DNA of 44,185 nt from Pleurotus djamor (taxonomy: Eukaryota > Basidiomycota > Agaricomycetes > Agaricales > Pleurotaceae): the NCBI GenBank assembly GCA_029747585.1, contig JAPEVF010000371.1, forward strand, positions 1 through 44,185, read 5' to 3'. Shown here in pieces: positions 1-9,610 of the stretch; position 1 is the first letter of the stretch, and every line of letters starts with the position of its first letter. The position numbers were made by a program, and so were the translations under genes. The notes under the pieces were generated by a model. The model had not been told where the DNA came from and ran no database searches. It saw only the letters and a list, made by a program, of their open reading frames with translations.

Positions 1-2394
1 TGCATTCGTCCAGTCTTTCGGTGTTGTCGAGTTATTCAAGGTTTTGTGCTTGATCGGGAGGAGAAACAAAGGTACCGTCCGCCACATCGCTGTCAGGGCT
101 TTCGTATCAATACAGAGCAATGCATAGACGACGTACCTTCCGGGGACAGCAAGAAACTAGCCGGTCAATCAAGGTTCAAGCCTGTAAATCGAAAAATTCG
201 AGATTTTCGGTGGATTTGGATGGCCTACGCACGAAAATATCATAATCCCATCGTGGGACTTCGTAAACTCGGCTGGACATACGTGTGTGATGTAGGAACT
301 TGAGGGTATAGATGCATGAGGTCAGCGTTTCGGCGTCGGTGAGTTCTTCGAGAATTTGTGCGTTGGTAGGAGGAGAGGGTAAGTACCTTTTATTTCGTGA
401 TCAAGGATCAGGGCTCGGTTAAACGACATTGAACGATGTATAGGTGACGTACCGTGTATGTGAAACGAGCGTCCAGCCGTTCATTCAAGGGTTCATGAAG
501 AAACCAAAGATTCTGTCCCTGGGAGGGGGAAATGCAAAAAGCGAAGATAGGTCAGTGAGTATTCAGTGAACCTTGTCTATAACACTCACATTGATCTCAG
601 GGACCACCTAGGTTCGTCTTCTTGGAGGGATTCATGCCATATCGAGTCGATTCGTCCAGTCGGCGGGAGGGGGTAGGTGCTGCAGGGATTGTCAAGAACG
701 CGGTGCGGCCTCTCGTAAACTCGGGGGTAGGTGACGAGATAATTTGGCAACGTGGGGATATGGTTGGATACGGCCAACGTTTCGGCGTTCTGTGGTTATG
801 TGCGGATTTATGGGTGGTCGCGCAAAGAATCAAGAATAACTTCTAAATTAGGTATGTCAGAATTTTTTCAACAATACTCAATGATGGGTAGACTGCTTAC
901 CTTCGGCTTACATCCATCAGGACATTGTTCCATCAAGATTTCATGGAGGGAACCAGATTTTCTGTGGAGAGATGGCCAAGGGTGAAAAAGCGATGGTCAG
1001 TGCGTAGATCGTCATACAGGTGGCCTGAATCGACTCACGTCAACCCTAGGTAACATCTCCCCGAGTTCCTAAACGGTTGGAGCACCTCTGAACGAGTTTT
1101 CAAGAGGGTGCGTGAAGATTTCGTTATTCTAGCCGTGGCACGGTTCCTCGCGACTCGAGTCGAGTTTACCCAAAACGGCAGGCCTGATGCTGCCCACGCA
1201 TCCTACCATAGCGATCGTATCCCGGCGATTCGTTCTCCTTTTGGAATCTATGTTTTTGCGGCGACCACCAACCTCATCTGGATATACCTGAGAATTGTGA
1301 GTGAAATAATCATCGAAGCGAGCATAAATCACTCACTGAATATCATTCAGGTACATCGTAGAACCCTCCCCCAGCGCTAGGTATGCCGTTTTCGGCGATT
1401 GCAAGAATTCCGTGCGAGGACATGGCTCTCGGTCGAATTTTCCAAAACGGACGGCAGCGCTTCGTAATCTCGGTCAGAGAGAGGTGGATAGGTTGGGAAG
1501 TCGAGGATATGACGATCGTAGGGCAGCGTTTCGTACTTGATCTGGAATCTGAGATTTTCGTGGATGGTGGAGGTGAGTTTGGTTGTTACACCCTAGAAAC
1601 TCGGTATTAAGCGCAATTACTCTTATAGAACCATTTATATGATGACGTACCGTCAGTATCAAGCATACGCGAACGCGATACACTGTGGTTTTGATGAGGA
1701 AATGAGGAATCTGTCCGAAATGAAGGGAAGGTGAGTTACAAGTAACACGGCTGAAATATCCATGGAAACCACTTACCAAACGTTTCCCCCTTCACACTAG
1801 ATCGGCTTCCCCGCACTCAACACGTCGTGAAAGTCCGATCGGGCGTTTGAACACCAGGAAGATGGACTCTCCTAGAATGTTGAAAACACGCACAAGCCTT
1901 TCGCAAACTCGGTCAAGGGCTCGTGGATGACGTAGGAAACCGGGAGTGTACTCACATTCATGACCCGTTTCCCCGACTGCCGCATATTCGGATTTTGGTG
2001 AGTTGACCCCGCAAAAATCCTTCCCAGAGCCTGGAATAATGATGTCAGTATGTTTTCATTCGGACAGTATCTACGGATACAACATACCTCTCAGGGAAAC
2101 CCGGTTGCATTGGGTTCGGTCAAGTTTCCATGGAGGAATGAAGGAAACAGCGCAACAGTCTACAGATGAAAATGTCAAAATGTTGAGGTAATGGCATCAT
2201 CTACGCAATCGTGGCCGGCTGGATAGTGCTGGCTGATGGAGATATGAATTGCGCAGATGAAAAGATTGGTCTTGATTAAGGATTCCAAGTAAACAAAGAC
2301 TCAACCACATAAAAAANTCATAACACCTAGGTATGAATATAAATGGCTACAGAAGATGTTCATTCAATTAGGCAAGAAAGTTGTTGTGCTCCTT
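1..2394. repeat. Gene-poor mosaic of diverged short repeats
   Basis: No open frame here is convincing as a gene on either strand. Short motifs recur in diverged form at irregular spacing: ttcgtccagtc at 5 and 651; cgtttcggcg at 326 and 778 with a variant near 1386; tcgtaaactcgg at 261 and 713 with variants near 1462 and 1901; gacgtacc near 130, 446 and 1643. Pieces with GT...AG ends of about 60 nt lie between them, for example just before 600 and 1350. This could be a decayed tandem array or an old multi-exon gene family member. I cannot assign a function. An N sits at 2317 beside a run of A. Confidence 0.4.
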
Positions 2395-5300
2395 CTAACT
2401 GTCCTTCTTTTTTACCCAAAGTTCCCCTGCCCTGTCAGAATGAAGAACAAATGATGCTCTTTTACCAAGGTAGGGCATGTTGAAATGTGCCATTCTCTGA
2501 GAATCAAACACAATCCACTCCCCATTTCGTAGTTGAATACGAAGGCCTGGATCACTGAAACAAATGTCACCATCAACAAAATCCCCAATGGCAAGAACCA
2601 AGCAGAGAAGAACATCCTTGCAGTCTCTATGGATGAGTGTTTGAACATTCAAGTTGACCACAATTCCACTGAATGGGAAGACTGGAGAAATGTCTACGCC
2701 AGGGAAAATATCAGCAAACATTTTCTCAATCTTGTATTCCAAAGGTAATAAAGATTCAAGCTGGTATAATGGGTTAGCATTTAAGGTATTGGAGTAGCAG
2801 AGACAAAAGGCTGTACCTGCAAGCGTAGTGACTCAAAAACATCATGAAACAGCTCCTGCAGGTCTTGGTAGGCTTTGGGAAATAGTTTGATATCCGCTGA
2901 AGGGCGAGGAAGAAAAAGTGATGGTTGGGCTGTTTTATTCCCCTCCTTCGTAAGAAGAGACAGGCGTATATCTTGAGGAGCCTCAGATCCCTATAACTGA
3001 TCAGCAAAATTGCAAGTAAAAGAATGGAACACCTACATTGGTACTGTTTCGATTATAAAAATCAAAGTGAATACTTGTCCACTGGCCGTTTTCTTTAGAC
3101 TTGCGGTTGCGTTCCTTAAGATTCCCAAAGATCGTAATAACCTTTGATAGCAGGTTATCCCTGAGATGGGAGGGTAGACACCCACGAAGGAAGACTAGCT
3201 CCTCCGCTTGGGATTTAACCATGAGGGGAAGGTTCCTAACACAATCTCAGAAAAGTAGTAAGAAGGGAGGAACAATGCTTTCTCACCCTTCAATACCTGA
3301 AGGTATTCTAACATAAGCCTTCTTGGGCTTTTCTCCTTGATTGTAGAATGAAGCCAACTAAAGACCAGAGATCTGTCAGTCTCAATGAAGTCTCATGTAC
3401 TGAACAGTTACTTACCAATGATGACAGAGTTTGCAGGCTTTGAACATCCTGAGCCTTCTGAGCATTCTGCCGCTCTTGCTGAGTCAGGCATTTCTGGTTT
3501 GGCAGATCCATGTTGATGTGTTGGAGATGACAATTCTTCTTGGGGTCATAGCTGGTATACAAAATGTGGCAGGCAGAGTTGTTTGGCAATAATAACTTCC
3601 GTATAAGTTGCTGTTGGGCTTCCAGAGCCTCCACCAGGGCCAGCATAACCTCTTCTTCATCGGGATCTAGTGTAGTGCTTGCATAGAGTGCAGAGAAGGA
3701 GCGGTTCACTGCCAAAGAGGGGAGAAACGCCCCCCAAGCTGCAAGGTTCCTCTCCCTAATGTGGAATTTGCTATTGTCAACTCATCAGAACATGGTTATC
3801 AAATAGAGTAAGATATGGACACACTTGTACTGGAGCCGTTCAAGTACCTTCTGAGTGGAAGCCAGATTATTGCAATCAAGGTGAGGACTTTCACCATCAA
3901 CAAGATTGCTGGCCTCAAACATATCTTCAATAATCAAGGGATGTTGCTGACCTAGACTGACTAGAGTGGGGATGATAACATTGCAGGTTAGCCTCCCAAA
4001 GTTGTTATCTAATTATTTCAAAGAAATCATTAGGAATAATAGTAAGAAATATTGGTAAATCTTACCTAGAGTTGGTGATTGGAGTAATGTACAGATATGG
4101 TTGATGTCTTGATCGCTTAGTGAGTACACAAGTTTTGCAGAATGAGTTGCAACAATCATCCATAGAATATACACGCTTCCTGGATTCTGTGTAATCAGTA
4201 GGCAGCAGACAATCAAAGTAACAAGCACCACGCACCCGCAGCAGCAAGCGAAGCATACTTACGACCTTTAGATACCCATAGAATGAATGTTCTCAATGAG
4301 AGATACTTTTCTAGCCCTTCCTTCCCATAGATGTCAGTAAGTGATGGTCGTCCTTGTTTGATGTCCTGGTTGGATATACTGAACCCAATCAATGGGTGTG
4401 CTAGAGAGGCAGGAGAAAACAACATACCAATCAACCCGACAAGCTAAACGCATCAGGTTCAGTACGCCGCAGAGTTCTTCTCCTGCTCGCTCAGTCTTTG
4501 GCTTGGTAATGTCTTTGACTACTGAGACCATTGATGTCCCTTTGGAGAGACGAACCTTGAGGCATTGAGTTTCGGGAGAGTGGAGATAGTTCGCAATGGA
4601 AAATGCCCAGCTCGTGGCGTCTTGAGGTTGAAGTTGTTCTGCAGCAACGATTAAGCGGCCAATGAGTGTTCGTGATGCTTCAGAGTAGGGGGTAGACAGA
4701 GCTGCTTCAGCGCCTCGCCAAGGTGCACTGCTACCGAGAGGGCATTTCCCACCTGCCCTTGGTGGAACTGGCTCGGTTCCACCAGGTAGCCTCACTCCAA
4801 TGTCTCCGTCGACTTTACAGCGTTTTCGGGGTCGTTCATCTTCTTCACCATACTCCTCTTCCTCCTCTTCGTTGTCTTCCTCCTCTTCCTCCTCACCATC
4901 CCTCCCGGTACCAGGCGCCCCGTCATCACTTCCTCCATGGGATCCCCTGTCCCCATCCCATTCCCCGTCCCATTCCCCATCTCGTTCCCCAACCCATTCC
5001 CCATGAAGGACCCCATCCCATTGCCCATCCCGTTCCCGTTCCCGTTCCCCATCCTCTCCCTCTCCCTCACCATAACCATCAACCTCACCAGCGTCTGGCC
5101 ACTCTTCATCGCCTTGACCAAGTAAACTATTGACGTCGTCGTCGTCAGCATTGTCCTGGCGGAGTGAGTTCTCCAAATCTTCCAAACTATCCAGACCGCG
5201 CCGGTGTGAAGACCGGTATACTGATATTTCTGAGTTTGTCGAAGATGGTGAATAGATGCGAGGCGACGCTTTGGATGACTTTACGCTCAAGCACAAGGAT

Positions 5301-5605
5301 TCGGAACCGTTCGATCCTGACAGTGTTGTAGCGCCAGCCCTCGAATTTGCGGAACTAGAGGACAGAACACAACCAGGATCGGGTGTGGTTTGTGGGGTGA
5401 TCAAGCCACGGAGATGTACATCCTCCTCACTTGAAGCAGCATGGGGGTGTTTTGATGGAGAGTGGATAATCAGATGCTCCAGCAAACAGCTTTCCGCGGA
5501 ATCATAGAGAGGCTGAAGGGAAGGGTTTTGTGTGGCCTGGGACGCCAGCAGTGACACTATCACTTCCAGCTCCTCTTTGGTAAGTTTCCAGTTGATTCGA
5601 GTCAT
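2395..5605 (-). CDS. TET/JBP-like 2OG-Fe(II) oxygenase domain protein, multi-exon
   Basis: The last exon (2760-2395) carries the signature of the fungal 2OGFeDO JBP1/TET-type oxygenase: NLNVQTLIHRDCKD gives the HxD iron ligands, AHFNMPYLGKRASF gives the distal His and the 2-oxoglutarate-binding Arg. Family members oxidise modified bases; in Agaricomycetes they are expanded and linked to KDZ transposons. Clear introns are 2816-2761, 3036-2991 and 4427-4379. The first exon starts at 5605 (MTRINWKLTKEELE) and encodes a Ser-rich, then very acidic Asp/Glu/Gly/Trp-rich region. Middle exons (TLGQQHP, KFHIRERNLAAWGAF, LVEALEAQQQLIRK, CLPSHLRDNL) fit the family as I remember it. Two joints are not clean: near 4215, where family-like sequence runs on in another frame (or an 83-nt intron skips it), and near 3240-3330. 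So this may be a live gene with unusual splicing, a gene with sequencing errors, or a recent pseudogene. Confidence 0.65.
4940..5055 (-). repeat. Coding minisatellite (acidic Gly-Glu-Trp-Asp repeat)
   Basis: On the plus strand the stretch is built from variants of cccattcccc and cccgttcccc. On the coding strand it gives repeated GEWDGEWDGDRG-like units flanked by Glu-rich and Arg-Glu-Arg runs. It lies inside the first exon of the oxygenase gene, in a region expected to be disordered. The plus-strand open frames across it (Pro/Ser-rich) are mirror images of this repeat and not genes. Confidence 0.7.
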
Positions 5606-6155
5606 AGCTATAGCGTATGTGCTGGTCCGAGGTGAGGAAAGGGAAAGGGAAGTAGAGACAGATTTGACAGCAGAGGTTCAAATGATCGGGTTCAGAAAAG
5701 ACGCCAATTTCGGTTCACTTCTGCGTTTTNAGGCTCCTAGGCGTTCTGAAGCTTAAAGCCATTGGGCATACCCATTGGAGTCTCGTTAGAGGAGGACAAC
5801 AGAGCATATATTTTGTTAAGGGATGGGTTACAGAGAAAAGGCTAAATTCAACTTGGGGATGGCGGGTGACGGTGGTACAAAAAANTCATTAAAAAATCAT
5901 TAAAAGACGAATGAGAAACGTAAGAGACGCAAAAACAATGAGGGTCAACAATATATAGAGGCGGCGAAGGGGACACAGTGACGACCAGGCAGGGAGGCTG
6001 CTGTGGCAGCGACAAATGAGATGAGAGAACACCCCAACTACGCGCTACACGATGCCGTGGATGCAACAACGATGACGAGCGCGCAACGACGTTGACGATG
6101 TTGGGACAATGGATGGGGCGATCACTGACGAGGAAGAAGGTACGACTTAATGGAC
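5606..6155. other. Intergenic stretch with two N positions
   Basis: It lies between the start of the oxygenase gene and the stop of the next minus-strand gene, so it holds the promoter of the former and the 3' UTR of the latter. Ns at 5730 and 5885 sit next to T and A runs. I see no gene. Confidence 0.5.
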
Positions 6156-7392
6156 TCAGTGTTCTGCTTGTTCGATTGAATTCTTGAGGAAATCGGCATT
6201 TTGCTGGAGGGCCTTCTCCATCGTCTCCGAGGCCTGTTTAGCCATGGCTGTGTTGACGGAGTGGTCTCAGCTTAGGAAGGGATCAGTACGTTAAGTGAAT
6301 TAGGAGAACAGCAAAGAACGTACTCAAGGTTTTCAGAGCCTCGATGATTTCCTTTTGTTCCGAGGAAATTTGCTCCCTTTCCGCTCTAGCAATATCCCTC
6401 TCCCTCTCCCCCTCTTTCCTCTCTTCCTCCTTCTCCATTCGCGCTTCCTCCCTAGCTCTCGCCTTCTCATCATTCTCCTCCAACGCCTTGGCTGCTGCAA
6501 GTTCTCGGTCTCTCCCTCTCTTGGTTCTCATCGTCAACATAGTCTTCAGGACGCCGTAAATGCTAGCGCTGCCATGACTTTACCAACTGCTCACCTTGTT
6601 CGGTGCTGCCACTATATCGTTGCCCTGGGACGGAGCTCTGAAGGGACTCGACCAGACCCAGAAATGGGCATAGCATTGACAACTTCTGGTTGTTCGACGC
6701 CGGAGGAAACCATTCCACCATCGTCACCAAAGGACCTCATCTGGGGGAGGCGAGATTGGTTGGCGTGGGCTGGTGGGAGGCTCAGTTGGCGATGCTTGAG
6801 TCAGATGGAGGGGATAGGTTGTTTGATGTTGTTGGTACCGCCGGTGGAGTGGACGAAGGACTTCCAGGGAAAGTCGTCAAGGTCATGATGTCGGGTCCAG
6901 AGGCAGTGAAGGAAAAACACAAACAGGCATCCATTTGAAGCCGCCGTGCGTCCACCACCAAGCTGTCTGATGACCTGGGTACTGGGCGTTCCCAATCCCA
7001 TTCCCATTCAACTGGTAGGACGGTTGCGGATAAACGATTTGTCCAGGGCCAGTGGGGAAGTATTGCGTTGTCGAAGAGCTGATTGTGTATTCGTACGGCG
7101 AATTCGACGTAAACGACACTTGAGTCGGTGATGGCGCAAACGGGGTGGGAGGGTAGTAGAGGTAATAGGGCATTTGGGTGTAGGCTTGGTTGTTTGAGCG
7201 GGTTGTTGCTGGGTCTTGGTCGCAAGAAATGCAAAGATGGCGATGGTTGTGTAGGCTTGAATGTTTGCGTTGATGGTACTCACTCTAGTGCCCCACGTCC
7301 TTCTTATACCCTGGCATTTGCAAAATATACGCCTCTTGACCGGTACCGGTAGTATTTGGATTTTCAGGAGTTTCCTGCGCAAGGCTGTCCAT
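6156..7392 (-). CDS. Hypothetical protein, Tyr/Pro-rich N-terminus and charged coiled-coil C-terminus
   Basis: I do not recognise a family. The likely start is MDSLAQETPENPNTTG at 7392. After a possible 54-nt intron, which removes an in-frame TAG, the frame reads into QMPYYLYYPPTPFAPSP and further Tyr/Pro/Gln-rich sequence ending near GGFKWMP. The 3' half has a strongly charged helix (TMLTMRTKRGRDRELAAAKA through EQKEIIEALKTL), likely a coiled coil. A last intron (donor GTACGT, acceptor CTGAG) then gives NHSVNTAMAKQASETMEKAL and the stop at 6156. The boundaries of the middle exons (about 6560-6900) are uncertain, because several frames are open there and none runs through. The helical C-terminus suggests a protein-protein interaction role, but that is inference. 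Confidence 0.5.
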
Positions 7393-7663
7393 GGCGGCGA
7401 AGCGAAAGCACTGCGGCGAGTCACCCAGAAACAATCCGAGCAGAGAACGCAGCGGCAGACTCGACGACCAAAAAGATCGCATCATCAATGCGCGCTCCTC
7501 CGGCGCTTATACTTCAGGGGTACCCAGATTCGAAAGGGGGCTGGGACGTTTCTTTCATTCAAGGTACTCGTCTTGAAAGTAGCCTGGTACTCCTGGACTG
7601 AATAAAAAAAATAATACGATTCGGCTCCTCCTAGTACTCAACATACCAAAGCCGATCGCAAAA

Positions 7664-8247
7664 TTATGGTGTCGGGCAAGTCCACTTATCCTTCCCTCTC
7701 ACTTGAATCGTCACACCATCGTTCTTCGTCGACACTCGCTTCTTGTAGTTAGCCTCGCCCTTCAGCACCGTCTTTATATCCGCAAGAGTATACACCACAA
7801 CATCGATCTTCGCATCTTTCCCCAGAATCTCCTTGAAGATACACAACCGGCGATTATCAATGGAGAGATACTTCTTCATAGTGTCGTGATAGAATACTTG
7901 GATCTTGTCGGGGAATTTTGAGTTCAGGTATGTTTCCTTTTCCCCGGGTTGCTTCTTCGCCTCTTCCAAGAAGGTCTTTATCGCGGTTTTGGTGAATTCG
8001 CCGGCATTATGAACGTGGACCTCGGACGCGATGCTGTCTTGGGTGAAGCCGATTGTACTCAGGGCCATCTTGGTGGTATTGCCTTGAGGGAGGGCATCGA
8101 GCTCGCGTTTGAAGAGGAAATCAGGGATCTCAACCGAAAAGGCGGATACCCAGAGAGCGCACGAAAGTGCTAGGAGCCAATTCTGTGTACAAGATATCAG
8201 GCAAGTCAACGAAGACCGTTCAGCGCACGCACGACCAAGAATTTCAT
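7664..8247 (-). CDS. Small secreted protein, 177 aa, unknown family
   Basis: Two exons: 8247-8233 codes only MKFLV, then a 50-nt intron (GTGCGT...ACACAG) and the main exon 8182-7664. Joined, the N-terminus reads MKFLVNWLLALSCALWVSAFS, a classic signal peptide with a short charged start, a hydrophobic core and a cleavage-like site before VEIPDFL. The mature part is about 155 residues, rich in Lys and Asp, with two Cys (RRLCIFKE and the end KWTCPTP). No transmembrane segment follows the signal. I cannot name the family; Agaricomycetes have many such small secreted proteins. Without the splice, an in-frame start at 8209 would also give a hydrophobic N-terminus, but the spliced form is better. 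Confidence 0.6.
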
Positions 8248-8354
8248 CCTGACTAAAATCATGAACAAATCCATCAATACTGTTCTGGGATGAAGATTCG
8301 GATGGAATTTACCTGGGGTGGCGACGCTCGTAGAGGTCCTACCCGAGCGAAAGG

Positions 8355-8362
8355 TATAAATA
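8355..8362 (-). promoter_or_regulatory. Candidate TATA box for the small secreted protein gene
   Basis: The coding strand reads TATTTATA about 105 nt upstream of the start at 8247, a reasonable distance for a fungal TATA element. The call rests on motif and position only. Confidence 0.3.
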
Positions 8363-8416
8363 CTACTAACTACCAGGCTGAGGCCGCGATGGTTACTAAC
8401 GCCCATTAGAGAGCCA

Positions 8417-8677
8417 CTAAAGCGGAGTCGCGATAATATAGGCTTTAATTGACACGGAGGCATATTTTAGGACGACTAGCGCATATGTGCAGTCCGGAAC
8501 GACCGTTAAGTTATCCCAAGTGTCTTTCACATCCGTTCTGCTACCATTGCCGGAATGCATGACCCGCCCTGCTTCATTGACAGCACCGAAACTCAACGAT
8601 GGACGCAGAGTACCATTATTTTCGAAGAAAATAAGTATCAGATGAATACATAGATGAAGCCCATCACTCAAGCCCAA
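8417..8677 (-). CDS. Weak small ORF, unknown
   Basis: The C-terminal half (SFGAVNEAGRVMHSGNGSR through VVPDCTYALVVLKYA) looks like real protein, with balanced composition and strand-like hydrophobic patterning. The 5' end is unclear: the frame has no ATG and begins from a TTG, and a nearby ATG at about 8661 leads to a stop after eight codons. An upstream exon or an undetected intron is likely if this is a gene. It may be the 3' exon of a small beta-rich protein or a remnant. I do not recognise a family. Confidence 0.25.
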   Translation of the reverse strand: MGLSDGLHLCIHLILIFFENNGTLRPSLSFGAVNEAGRVMHSGNGSRTDVKDTWDNLTVVPDCTYALVVLKYASVSIKAYIIATPL

Positions 8678-8744
8678 CGCCGTACTAAAACCAGACTAAA
8701 TCATTCACGAAGTCCCAGACCACGCCAAGGATGCTCCTCCTCCC

Positions 8745-9288
8745 TTATCGGCGCGCTGGCCATGCATATCCGGCAGGTTGACCCGTAAATCCATCATACT
8801 GCTGCGGACATCGAAACATAGGCTCTTCACGAAACGGCGCTGCTGGGTAGCCTGCACCAGGGGCATGAGGTCCGTCGTTGCGAACGAGCGAAGGAGGATG
8901 TTGTATTCCTTGATGATTATGATGGAGATTGGGGAGGTAGATGGGGAAAGCGTCGGGTGGAATGTGCGGTGATGGTGAAAGGATGAAGTTGGCGGGGAAT
9001 GGAAGTGGCGAATGCACTGGACGTGTCAAGTGCACATAATAGGGGCTTTGAGGAGTGTGCAAGAGTCTGGGCCTAGGGGTGGGTGACCTGACAGTGGGCA
9101 CTGGATTCGTAGAGCGGCCAAGAATTAGTATGATGTACGGTACTTATGTCAAGGAAGAACTCACCAGTAGGTGCGCTTTGAGAGCGCTGGAGAAGGGGAT
9201 CCATATTCATCCTTGAGGATGGTGCTGGCCCGGACTGGTAGCGAGCATGTCGCTGATCTCCTGACCTAGGTCGAAGTGTGTAGCCCAT
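8745..9288 (-). CDS. Hypothetical Pro/His-rich protein, 159 aa
   Basis: Start MGYTLRPRSGDQRHA at 9288. The first exon ends at 9165, a 64-nt intron (GTGAGT...ATCCAG) follows, and the second exon runs 9100-8745. Joined, the frame stays open: RSQSAPT leads into VPTVRSPTPRPRLLHTPQS. The protein is rich in Pro, His and Arg and is probably disordered apart from a short Tyr/Trp-containing end (YDGFTGQPAGYAWPARR). No domain is recognised. The neighbouring small genes on this strand have similar length and composition, so this may be a lineage-specific gene. Confidence 0.5.
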
Positions 9289-9610
9289 TTGTGAAGTTGT
9301 TGTTGATAACTTGTTGATAACGATGATTTTATGGTGTAGATGGTGGTGGTAAGGATGAGAGAGTGACGAGACAGCCGCGGTGAGATAAATACTGCGACGC
9401 GGTCGAATTCTAAACGGGCCCAACCCCTGAGGCATGCCTCAAGTCATGAAGAATAGAAGTAGAACTCGAATTTCAGGACATGCTGCACCAGATAGAACGC
9501 AGTTGAATAGCATGAGGTCGATGCGAAGTATGAATAAGGAAGGAAAACGTCTATCGGGGCACACCACGAGCGAGCAGGAGAAGGTCAATGAAAAATGAGA
9601 CTTGCAATCA
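9289..9610. other. Intergenic, nothing seen
   Basis: Holds the 5' region of the small Pro-rich gene and the 3' end of MET5 transcription. No additional gene or repeat is visible. Confidence 0.5.

Noticed and set aside
4180..4260. 76-nt intron with a good branch site (CTGAT) and ACACAG acceptor in the oxygenase gene
   Set aside because: It joins into the wrong frame (RKRVYSMDDCC) and not the family-like frame (SVYILWMIVAT).
4723..5133. Plus-strand open frames rich in Pro, His and Ser
   Set aside because: They are the antisense of the acidic minisatellite and Glu runs of the oxygenase gene; composition is a mirror effect and no domain is present.
7008..7424. Alternative Arg/Thr-rich frame of 138 aa
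   Set aside because: It is a shifted reading of the Tyr/Pro-rich exon, which has a more protein-like composition and joins to the start codon by an intron.
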